From Hordeum vulgare subsp. vulgare (Eukaryota > Streptophyta > Magnoliopsida > Poales > Poaceae), in the NCBI RefSeq assembly GCF_904849725.1, contig NC_058523.1:112160189-112224188 (forward strand): a stretch of 64,000 bases of DNA, in the 5' to 3' direction. Below, piece after piece: positions 35,481 through 45,263 of the stretch. Made by a program: the position numbers and the translations under genes. The notes under the pieces were generated by a model. That model searched no databases. It had not been told where the DNA came from and saw only the letters and a program-made list of their open reading frames with translations. Each line of letters starts with the position of its first letter. The stretch's first letter is position 1.

Positions 35481-35810
35481 CGAGAGAGAGAGTTGGGGTA
35501 GGGTCAATTGAAGAGAATCTTGTCCAACATTGTCGGAGATGATTTGGGCATATTCAACGCAGACCACCAGAAACCCAAATGCATAGCGGACGACTAAAGC
35601 ATGCTGATAATGTAAAGAGAAGTTGGATAGACCGACCTTGACATGAAAAGAACACATAAAGAAAGATTTAAATGATTGAAACATCACCAAAGAACTAGCC
35701 ATGAACGTGGTTGCGTGAAGTGCGAGAACCATGAGTTGATCACGAGATCTTATGGGTTCATCTTTAGTCTATCCAACTTATTTGAGACTAAAAGTATGTT
35801 GTTGTTGTTT

Positions 35811-36365
35811 TTTTCTTTTTTGGTTGAAATATCTCAGCCTGTGTTTGTCAGAGCCCCTTCTCTTTAAACTTGGGGTTCGGTGGGATTTTGGAACGTGATG
35901 AACCTGACCACATTTAACCACGCTCGTGCAGGAACCAATGAATGGAACCGGGAGAAAGCAGGCACGCTCGTAAATACGTGCATGCATGAGAGACCAGGCA
36001 GGCCATGCACCAGCCACCGCCTTTTTGACTCGTCTTCACAGCTGCGTCTCTGGGCTCTGGCCGCCATTAACTCCCGGCTCTTTTACTCGCGGCAGAAGGG
36101 CTATGATCACTTGATCAGGCTCGAGTTGAATACTCCACTGGTTATTACACGCGCAGAAGAGAGTGAAGAAGTAGAGTAGTCGTACAGCGGCAAAGGCGCA
36201 AAAGCAGTTGAGAGCTCTGACAGGCGGAGTGTGGGTACGTACTTGTTCCGCCCCGATTGCTTCCCGGTCTCATCACGTGCGTACGCATGCAAGTACCGGT
36301 TTAACTGCACGCTGCAGTACGTACGTATTCGCTCGAGTAGCAGTAGTATAAAGGAAGTTCAAACA
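35811..36365. other. Low-repeat stretch with no recognised feature
   Basis: I see no gene, LTR or terminal repeat. A TATA-like AGTATAAAGG occurs near 36346, but no convincing coding frame follows. Confidence 0.3.
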
Positions 36366-37343
36366 CACCGACCCAAATGAACGGTGATTTTGTCCATTTT
36401 TTATTTGTTTGAATCGGTCAGGCGAACACGAACGTCTGTTTTGACGTTTGGATCGGCGCATGCGTCCAGCGCTAGCTTCATCCATTTTTATCGACGTGCA
36501 CCAAACATGCATAATATTAACGAAAATGTCCGCTTAAATATTAAAAAACCGGCTATGAAGGTCGACGAGAGTCCATGCGTTACATTATTAATGAAAAATA
36601 AAAAGAAAAAAACCTAAGCGTCCTCGACGGCGGCATCGAGTTCGGGCTGTGCCGGAGCGGGGACGGGTTCTGCCGGCGCGGGGCGAGGTCGGGCTGTGCC
36701 GGAGCGGAGGCGGACTCTGCCGACGCGGATAGTGCTAGTGTCGACAGTGGCGCAGCAGCACGAGCAAGCGTCATCTGAGCTTCAAGGTAGGCGGCCTCCT
36801 CTAGAAGAAGTGCGCTGGCGCGGACGACGAGGGTATTCGGGAAGAAGCCGGGCGTAGCACGGGCGCGTTGGTGCGCCAGGTGCATCGCCCTCATAGCCTG
36901 CAGGTAGGCGACCTCCTCTGGCAGCATCACACTGAAATAGACGATACGGTTGTCGCCGTTGTCCATGATTGTTGGGTCGTCAACGAGGAAACAAGGGGGT
37001 GACGAGATGTGTGACCGACGTGGCTTCTGGAAGCAGATGTCGGAACCCATCGCACGCTCGGATTAAAAAGGCCGGCCGCGGTCGCCGACACGTGGGTTCG
37101 AGGATGGCGGCCGTCCTAAATTATATTGACCGCGGTGGTTGAGGACGTACACCGAGGGGGCGCACGTCCGCTTCGCGTCCTCGTCGACACATTTCGGTCC
37201 CAAATTTGAACCGGAAATGGATCGGCGCGGACGCGAAGCGGACGCGTTTTAGCAATGGATCGGCGCGTTCGGCCATTGTTATTGTCCACGCCGATCCAAA
37301 CGAACGACGGCGGATGAAATGGATCGCCCCATTAAAGTTGCTC
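36366..37343 (-). mobile_element. TE-like unit with one minus-strand ORF, superfamily unclear
   Basis: The right edge GGGGCGATCC...TTGCTC|TAA reads on the minus strand as GAGCAACTTTAATGGGGC next to a TAA site, a form common to Triticeae DNA transposons. Both sides carry related blocks (GTTCGTTTGGATCGGCG inverted near 37295 and GTTTGAATCGG near 36406). The left boundary is approximate. It encloses the ORF at 36580-37050. Confidence 0.4.
36580..37050 (-). CDS. Unrecognised 156-residue ORF, Ala/Ser/Pro-rich C-terminus
   Basis: The frame starts MGSDICFQKPRRSHISSPP and contains two similar stretches, LPEEVAYLQAMRAMHLAHQR and LLEEAAYLEAQMTLARAA, like a duplicated helical segment of about 40 residues. 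The C-terminal part comes from a 47-bp direct repeat (36642 and 36689) rich in Ala, Pro and Ser. I do not recognise a transposase catalytic motif. Its place within a TE-like unit suggests an element-carried frame rather than a host gene. It could be non-coding. Confidence 0.25.
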   Translation of the reverse strand: MGSDICFQKPRRSHISSPPCFLVDDPTIMDNGDNRIVYFSVMLPEEVAYLQAMRAMHLAHQRARATPGFFPNTLVVRASALLLEEAAYLEAQMTLARAAAPLSTLALSASAESASAPAQPDLAPRRQNPSPLRHSPNSMPPSRTLRFFSFYFSLIM

Positions 37344-37481
37344 TAAGTTTCATTTTTACAAGTTTTTTTTACTGTGCCACCATCGCGTATGCGTACTAAG
37401 CAGTTGAGAGTTTGTACGTAGTCTCAGCAAAAAAAAAAGAGTTTATACGTACGGTTGGTTCTTACGCCGTCGGGAGAGACT

Positions 37482-37941
37482 GGGCTGTTTGGTTGCCAGC
37501 CTTTGATAGCCACACCTGTGGCACGTGGCGTGCCACAGCTTCCTAGAACGATGTTTGGTTATTTAACAAGGTTTAGCTCGCCACATCTGAAAGGAGTCTT
37601 TGCGGTAGAAAATTTCGGGTCTGCTTGATTGAAGATTAAGTTTGTCGAACGAAAACGCAACAAGCCATTAAAGTGCAAACTTTAACAAAAGTTGACAAAA
37701 AAATTAACTACGACAAATGGGTCACACATGCAATAAAGTATGATAAGTTAAACTATAACAAAAATCAAACGCATGTCAACTAAAGTGTGGCTGCCAAATT
37801 TATACTTGATAAAGTGTGACTCGAAACAAAACATCCGCTTTGTTATTGGTGTGGCATTCATTTCAGCCGCCATAATTCCTATGGCATACCTCACCTACCT
37901 TAGCTTAGGCGTGGCAAATAGAGTTACAAACCAAACAGCCC
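37482..37941. mobile_element. MITE with 13-bp perfect terminal inverted repeats
   Basis: GGGCTGTTTGGTT at 37482 is repeated inverted at 37929-37941, and similarity continues inward (both arms carry a GCCAC block about 30 bases in). The unit is 460 bp and AT-rich, with a chance frame (37773-38015) that crosses its end. No obvious target duplication. The superfamily is not determined. Confidence 0.75.
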
Positions 37942-38003
37942 CATGTGGCGCTTCTTCAAGGAGGCAAAGATGGAATCGTCTAGACGTCTACTTTTACTTC
38001 GTA

Positions 38004-38461
38004 GAGCATCTATAGTCGTACCCCCTATATCCTTCTCAACGCTCGGAACGCCTTCCCGATTACTGTTCGGTCAAGAAAAGTTGATCCTACTCGATCCCTT
38101 ATTTTCTTTCTAAACGCCTGAACTCACCGACATCCCTCATACCCATTTTAAATATGAGCACGATATGAGGGCTCGCGGATACGCCTAGGCACGTCCGGTC
38201 AGTCCGCCACGTAGGACGCGACCCCACTCCAGATCACATTTTCTTTTTCCTTATTTATTATCTTCTCTCTCTCTCTCTCTCTCTCTCTTCTTTTTCATCA
38301 ACCACGTGCAAGTGACCACATATATGAGAAGAAAAATGAGAAGTGTGGTTGCCCGGACGAGACGAAAAAATAGGGGACCAAAATAGACACCCCGGTCACT
38401 CATCGGGCGCGTCCGCGGGCGTTTAGCGGGTCAGGTTTGCTAGGTCGGGCTCTAGATGCTC
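38004..38461. mobile_element. Tourist-like MITE (PIF/Harbinger-type)
   Basis: GAGCATCTA at 38004 is repeated inverted at 38453-38461. The flanking triplets are GTA (38001-38003) and TTA (38462-38464), compatible with the 3-bp TWA target of PIF/Harbinger elements. No transposase. It contains a (CT)n tract at 38264-38288 and abuts the Harbinger element at 38465. Confidence 0.65.
38264..38288. repeat. (CT)n microsatellite
   Basis: An uninterrupted CT dinucleotide run of about 12 units lies inside the Tourist-like MITE. Confidence 0.9.
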
Positions 38462-38464
38462 TTA

Positions 38465-40501
38465 GGGCGTCTCCAAGCCAAACGCGCAAACCTATCGCAA
38501 TCGTTCAAATAGTGATGTTCGGACTGCGGGAGCCATCCAACGTTGGCTTGTACCGGTCTGTGGGGCGGTCCGGACACGATTTCTCCCGCAAACCAAAGAC
38601 AAAAGTGAGGTAGGTTTGCGGGGGTTCGGACACGAGAAACATCGCTATTCCCCACCCCTGGCCCACCCAAAACCCTTCCCGAACACTGCGAGTCAATCCT
38701 TCTCATTTTCTCTCCTTCCTTCTTTGTCTCTTGCCTTCGCCGCCGCTCCACCACCCCGGTCACCACATCACACCCCTGTCGAAATTCTACATCTCAGTCA
38801 CCCTCCGACGCTCCAACATGGCTCCCCGCCTCTTCTCCTCCGTCTTCGTTCTACCCCTGATCCCCAACCGCCCCACCAGGTATCATCCTCTACTGCTATT
38901 CTCACCATGTCCGACAACTGTTTGATGAATCGTCGGAGTTGAAAATAGTTTCCCCTTCTTCTTTCTAACAATGGATTCCAATTTGGAGTACATATACGAG
39001 CAATATGTTGAGTTGTCGGATGGCTCGTCGGATGAGGAGGAGTACTGCGATGAGGAGGCGATGATGCATGCGGTCCTTGAAGATGAAGAGCGTGCGAATG
39101 ATCATGTTCTCAATTTAGAGGGCTCGATCAAGGGTCCTCGAGTGCTCAACAGCAACAGGCGCGTGTGCATTTGACTCTGATGGTTGAATACTTTTCCCTT
39201 GATGCACTATTCATTGACCATTTTCGTCGGTGTTTTTGGATGCGCAAGACTATCTTCGATTGTTTGTACCATGGCGTCCAGTCCTACGTTACTACTTCAT
39301 CCTAAAGAAGAATGTCGTGGGAACTATTGGCTTCTCTGGTTACCAAAAGTGTACGGGTGCACTCTGGATGCATGCATATGGCATGACCGCTGATTCATGC
39401 GACGTGTACCTACAGATTTCAGAGAATAGATACATATATGTCATGGTCAGGTTTGTAATTGTCGTGGTCGAGGTGTTGGAACCTCAGTACCCGAGACAAC
39501 CGACTGTGATAGACACCGGCTCTTGGCAATCTCAGAAGCAAGAGAGTGGCCAGGTTTGTATAGATCTCTTCACTTCATGCATTGGAAATGGAGGAACTAC
39601 ACGATGGCTTTACAAGAGCAATATCACGTCATGTTAAGAAGACCACCATCGTTCTTGAAGCAGTTGCATCACATGATCTTTGGATTTGGCATGCTTTCTT
39701 TGGCATGTCCGAGTCTCACAATGACATCAATGTGCTGCAACGATAACCGTTGTTTGTGAGATTAACTGAAGGAAAAGCTCCTCCTTTACACTATACTGTT
39801 AATGGATGTGAGGACAACATGGCTACTATCTAGTTGACGGTATCTATCCTTCATGGGATACCTTTGTCAGAACCATCTCAAACCCACATGGCGAGAAAAA
39901 TTCTCACTTTGCCCAAAGACAAGAAGCAGCTAGAAAGGATGTCGAGCTCGCATTTGGAGTTCTGCAGGCTCGCTTTGCGGTAGTTCGTGGACCTGCAAAC
40001 CAATGGGATCCAGAGACCTCGAGGAAGGTGATAACATGTTGTGTGATCATGCACAACATGATCGTCGAGGATGAGAGCGACGATACCACGGCAGCTCTAA
40101 AATTTGAGAACATGGGTGATCTTATCCACCATGTAGAACAGAATCTCACCACATTTGAAGATTTTATTCAAATGAATCAACAAATTCAGCATCGACAAAC
40201 TCACAAGCAGATGAACGAAGATCTGATTTAGCATCGGTGGGCGGTGAAAGGGGACAACAATGTTGGGATCTTGTAGTATTTGAACTTTTTGAAATTTGAG
40301 CTAGTGTTGCATGCGGCTATTCGAACATATGTACCATTTGCATGCGTCTATTTGATCATGCGGACTTGAAAATAAATGAGGAAGGTCATATGTATATGGC
40401 TAGCATTGGATGTCATTCTCCCGCATTCGTGTCCACGGATTGACCCCCCTATCCGCGAACGAATGCGGGAGAAAATTTGCAGGTTGTCGTTGGAGATACC
40501 C
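38465..40501 (+). mobile_element. PIF/Harbinger element 2, both ends present
   Basis: Terminal repeats are GGGCGTCTCCAA at 38465 and, inverted, TTGGAGATACCC ending at 40501 (10 of 12 match). Both are flanked by TTA (38462-38464 and 40502-40504), the expected 3-bp target duplication. The 2.04-kb unit carries a broken transposase on the plus strand. The second, Myb-like ORF of autonomous PIF elements is not visible, so this was probably dependent even before decay. Confidence 0.85.
38971..40231 (+). pseudogene. PIF/Harbinger transposase (DDE) pseudogene
   Basis: It starts MDSNLEYIYEQYVELSDGSS with an acidic stretch, then GSIKGPRVLNSNR. Frame changes near 39160-39230 lead to KNVVGTIGFSGYQKCTGAL and then CMHWKWRNYTMALQEQYH (about 39575-39630). 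TIVLEAVASHDLWIWHAFFG (about 39650) carries a catalytic Asp, and ARKDVELAFGVLQARFAVV (about 39932) the catalytic Glu, followed by VITCCVIMHNMIVEDESDD. This is the order of domains in plant Harbinger transposases, which cut and paste at TWA sites. At least three frame changes and a stop near 39832 make it inactive. Confidence 0.85.
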
Positions 40502-40504
40502 TTA

Positions 40505-40979
40505 TCTCGTACTTATAGCAAGAGTTATTACTAACACGACGTGAATGTGGCCATGCTTTCTTTAGGTCTCAGGTGGCACCGAGTAATAGTCGGGGTAGGG
40601 AGATCACTCTAATATTCTTCCATACGCAAACCGTTTTCCTACAAGGCGAGTGACGAGGAACCCTAGCTGCCGCGAGGAGAGTCGGTACTTCCGACGTTGT
40701 CTTCCAGTGGCTCCCCTCCGTCGGCGGCCTCTTGGTTGTTGGTGGTTGGGGGCGGGGTATGGGGGTCACCAGAGGGGGCGGGGTCAACGGATCCCGTGTG
40801 TGCGAATCGTTTAGCTTTTTAGGTTTTAGGTCCCTAGTAGCTTAGGTTTTAGGGTCGTTGGACGTCTTGGCTCGGTGGCGGCGACGACCACGCGGAATAT
40901 AGAATCTTCAGATTTTCCCCCGATGAGGCGATCATCTCTATGGTCGGTTAAGGATATGTTCAAGCGAAGATGTCATGGC
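40505..40979. other. Unassigned stretch
   Basis: I see no gene or repeat boundary in it. It is G-rich near 40730-40790, with short direct repeats of TTAGGTTTTAGG near 40825-40855. Confidence 0.3.
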
Positions 40980-41537
40980 CGTTGGGGATATGACCCCGTG
41001 GTATGACCCACCGTTTGGGCCGAGTTAGACCATGGGATGCTTAAAGAGCATGTGTTCGATGGGCCGTAGAGAAGACATGAGGTCAAGCCATAAGACTTAC
41101 CAAGCGAGCCTCCACACGACGTAGTACTAGAAGATGGCGATGTAAGGCCCACAAAGCGGAAGACGCCAGAAGCTTTCCTAACTTGGGAAACAAGATAAGT
41201 AGAATTATAGTAGGTCACGGGCGTTTATCAACCTGGAATCTGTTTTAGTCTCGAGGCCTCTACCTATATATGAAGGAGATCCCTCGAGCGAGAAATATCA
41301 AGCAAGAAACTCTCAAGAGCTAGGTTAGCTATTCCGCATCCTTGTAATCGATATCTCCATCAATATAGACACCAAAGGAGGACGTAGGCTTTTACCTCCA
41401 TAGATGGGGCCGAACCTGGGTATATGTGCCTTCCATTCCCGATCAACCTCTTCGAGTCGCCACAAACCAACAATGGCCTCACCAATAAGTCCTTTCATGA
41501 GGACATCTGCCGTGACAAAACCACGACAGTTGGCGCC
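40980..41537 (+). mobile_element. Gypsy LTR (549 bp) with the start of its primer site
   Basis: The LTR runs from CGTTGGGGATATGACC to GCCGTGACAAAACCACGACA at 41528, followed by GTTGGCGCC, the start of a primer site, at which point the Athila-like element inserts. The inverted LTR at 57012-57520 has the same ends (TGTTGGGGATAT... and ...ACAAAACCACGACA), so this copy's terminal TG has become CG. Only the 5' end of this element is present. Confidence 0.65.
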
Positions 41538-43045
41538 TGATACGTCTCCAACGTATCTATAATTTTTTATGGTTCCATGTTATTATATTGTCAAACTTTG
41601 GATGTTTTGTATGCCTTTTATATATTTTTGGGGACTAACTTATTAACTCTGTGCCAAGTCCGAGTTCCAGTTTTTCCGTGTTTTTGACCCTTTTTAGAGG
41701 AGAATTTTAAACGGTGTCCAAACGGAATAAAACTTCCGAAAAGATTTTTTCCGGAACAGAAGATACGCATGGGACGTGAGAACCAAGGCAGAGGCCACCA
41801 CGGGAGGCCACAAGCCCCCTAGGCGCGGCCAGGGGGCCGCGCCTAGTAGGTTTGTGGGCCCCCTTTGGCTCGTCTGCCCTACCTCTTCCACCTATAAATT
41901 CCCGAAAAATCCAAAACTGCACGAGAGATCCACGAAAATACTTTTCCGCCGCCGCAAGCTTCTGTCTCCGCAAGATCCCATCTGGGGCACGTTCTGGTGC
42001 CCTGCCGGAGGGGGATTCGGATACGGAGGGCTTCTTCATCAACACCATGGCCTCTCCGATGATGCGTGAGTAGTTCACCATAGACCTTCGAGTCCATAGC
42101 TAGTAGCTAGATGGCTTCTTCTCTCTCTTGGATCTTCAATACAAAGTTCTCCATGATCTTCATGGAGATCTATCCGATGTAATATTTTTTTGCGGTGTGT
42201 TTGTCGAGATCCGATGAATTGTGGATTTATGATCAGATTATCTATGAATCTTATTTGAGTTTATTCTGATCTCTTATATGCATGATTTCATATCCTTGTA
42301 ATTCTCTTCGAGTTGTGGGTTTTGTTTGGCCAACTTGATCTATGATTCTTGCAATGGGAGAAGTGCTTGGTTTTGGGTTCATACCGTGCGGTGACCTCAC
42401 CGAGTGACAGAAGGGGTAGCGAGGCATGCATCGTGTTATTGCCATCAAGCGTAAAAAGATGGGGTTTACATCATTGGTTTGAGTTTGTCCATCTACATCA
42501 TGTCATCTTGCTTAAGGCGTTACTCTGTTCGTCATGAACTCAATACACTAGATGCATGCTGGATAGCGGTCGATGTGTGGAGTAATAGTAGTAGATGCAG
42601 AAAGTATCGGTCTACTTGTCTCGGACGTGATGCCTATATGTTTGATCATTGCCTTAGATATCATCATGACTTTGCACGGTTCTATCAGTTGATCGATAGT
42701 AATTTGTTCACCCACCGTAATATTTTCTATTTTGAGAGAAGCCTCTAGTGAACACTATGGCCCCCCTGTCTACTTCACATCATATTTCCAGCCTTACACT
42801 TTTACTTCGTTGCACTTTCCACCTTCAAATCTCACTTTGCAATCAATCTTGAAGAGATTGACAACCCCTTTATAGCGTTGGGTGCAACCTTGTTTGTGTT
42901 TGCGCAGGTACTCTGGACACTTGGCTTGATTCTGCTACTGGATTGATACCTTGGTTCTCAAAACTGAGGGAAATACTTACTGCTACTGTGCTGCATCACC
43001 CTTTTCTCTTCAAGGTAAAAACCAACGCAAGCTCAAGAGGCAGCA
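41538..43045 (+). repeat. 5' LTR of the non-autonomous Athila-like element
   Basis: The LTR begins TGATACGTCTCC and ends GCTCAAGAGGCAGCA, and is followed after 10 bases by the primer site. About 1.33 kb of it matches 54164-55497. Confidence 0.88.
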
Positions 43046-43050
43046 GAAGG

Positions 43051-45263
43051 ATTTCTGGTGCCGTTGCCGGGGAGGATCAAGTCAAGAATAGTCTCCCGTC
43101 AACGTGTCAATTTCTAGCACAGGGGATTATTCTAGGTGAATATAACGCCCAAGATGCGATCCTATCCTCAATTTGGCACGAGGGCCTCGTGTGGGATAGA
43201 AGCGCATCTCGTCGTTTTGCAAGAGTGGATATCGTTACAAGTACATGTACATAAAAGAAAAGATATATATAAAATTGGCTTACACTCGCCACAAGCTACA
43301 TCAGAGTCACATCAGTACAAAGCATAATAACACGAAGAAGAGCAGGGTCCGACTACGGACAAAAAAAAGGAGAAAATAAGAACGACGTCCACCCTTGCTA
43401 TCCCAGACTGCCAGCGTGGAACCCATCCTAGATCGATGATGAAGAAGAAGAATAAGCAACTCCAAATGAACAATCAACGCGCTCGCGTCAAGTAACCTTT
43501 ACATGTACCTGCAACTGGTCTTGTAGTAATCTGTGAGCCATAGGGGACTCAGCAATCTCATGTCCAAAGGTATCAAGGCTAGCAAAGCTTAATAGGTGAG
43601 GTAAGGTTAAGTGGTGAGGTTGCAACAGTGGCTAAGCATATATTTGGTGGCTAAACTTACAAGTACAAGAAATAAGAGGGGGATGATCTACGCATAACGT
43701 ACGTGGACTACTGATGATCAAATGAATGATCCCGAACACCTACTTATGTCAGACATAACCCCACCGTGTCCTCGATCGGAGAAGGAACTCACGAAAGAGA
43801 CAATCACGGTTACACACTCAGTTGACATATTTTAACTAAGTTAACTTCAAGTTATCTAGAACCAGTGTTAAACAAAGTTTCCACGTTGCCACATAACCGC
43901 GGGCACGGCTTTGCGAAAGATTTAACCCTACAGGGGTGCGCCAACTAATCCATCACAAATTACCACAAGCCGCATAGAAATCCTCGGTCACGAAGCTCGC
44001 GATTTCGTCGGATTCCTTAGTGGAAAACCTCAACTCTGAGATTACCCAAAGCATCACCGGAATCCCGATGCACAAGATATCTCGTCAAAGGTAAAACTAA
44101 TCCAGCAAGGCCACACGGCGTGTCGACGATCCCGATAGGAGCCGCGTATCTCGTTCTCACGACGCGACGGATGAGAGACGCGTATGGCGGCCTGATAGAA
44201 ATCTCCCAAGTTGCCCTAGGTGGGCCCCGCACAGTGCTCTATTTTGGACCAGCACCATCAGCACTGGTCCTCCCTGTATTATGTAGAATTACTCCTCGGG
44301 TAGCGCTAACTCCCTATGCACTTAGTATTAACAGAATTATTGTGTTGGGCAAATGTAGTACCAATGTTGGGCCTTGCGAGACCACCTTTAGTCTAAAACG
44401 AATTATCAAGGGGGTCCCCATAACAACCCCGATCGTGTTAGGAGCGCTCAATTATGGAACATAACATCGGTAGCCGAAAACTAAGGGGGCAAAGGTGGAA
44501 CAAAAGACCAGGCTAGAAAGGCCGAGCCTTCCACCTTTTACCAAGTATATATGTGCATTAAATTAAAATAGCATTTAATAGGGTGATATAACAAGGAACC
44601 CATGTTATCACATGAAAGCAATTACACCTGCAACTAGCAACGCTAACACATGGTAAAGCAAGCGGTAACATAGCCAATCAGTGGCTTGCTAGGTTGTGAA
44701 TAGGTTGAAGGTTTTCATGGCAATGTTGAGAAGCTGATATTTAACACGTGGTAGGCAACGAGACATAACGACAGAAACGATAATACTAGCATGGCAATGA
44801 TAGTAATGGTATCTGGGGAAATGGTCATCTTGCGTGAGATCCCGCTTGAAAGAAGAACGACTCCGTGAAGCAGACGAACCGATGTAGTCGAACGGATCCT
44901 CACAATCCGACACGCTTGCGGAACTCTAGCGATACGAAGGAAACCGGAAACAAGAATCAACACACGAAATTCACCACACGATGCACAACATATATGATGC
45001 ATGACCAGCTGAATATATGCAAGACATAGCATGACAATTCACACAATCAAACACTACACATTAAGTGAAGTTCAATATGCAACGAGTTGCATATTGACGA
45101 AACTCCACATACGAATTATTTAGTTCTATCCCGAATAGGTACACGACAATATTAAATGTGGTTAAACATGGCAAGAGGTGAAGCGTAACTAAACTACCAA
45201 TCTAGGCATTTTAAATGAGGTCAGAAATGATATATAGCATCTTCGAGATGACCTCACATGTTG
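43051..45263. repeat. Tandem duplication, unit 1
   Basis: The unit holds the element leader (43051-43140) and the terminal 2.1 kb of the family-B LTR (43141 to about 45260). It is repeated with an offset of 2213 bp at 45264-47476. The join at about 45261 links LTR sequence GACCTCACATGTTG to leader sequence ATTTCTGACACCG, with ATTT shared by both parents. Confidence 0.88.
43056..43073 (+). promoter_or_regulatory. Primer-binding site, tRNA-Asp type
   Basis: TGGTGCCGTTGCCGGGGA differs by one base from the TGGCGCCGTTGCCGGGGA form complementary to tRNA-Asp. A duplicated, more diverged copy lies at 45269, and shorter PBS-like TCTGGCACCGGGGA or variants occur about 60 bases downstream of each. Confidence 0.75.

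Larger units (their letters stand above)
32525..35810 (+). mobile_element. RTE-type non-LTR retrotransposon (LINE), near full length, dead
   Basis: The order is a 5' region with CTCGGGTAAAGGAGGAGGG and repeated GACGCGCCACATCG phrases, an APE-type endonuclease, reverse transcriptase, and a 3' end with a GTTGTTGTT tail (35798-35810) after TTTGAGACTAAAAGTATG. A GTT-type tail is typical of plant RTE elements. Length of about 3.3 kb fits. There are multiple stops and frameshifts. I could not define a target duplication; the 5' edge sits after a T-rich run at about 32512-32525. Confidence 0.85.

Noticed and set aside
40569..40787. Short minus-strand Pro/Thr-rich frame
   Set aside because: Generated by a G-rich tract; no domain or conserved neighbour.
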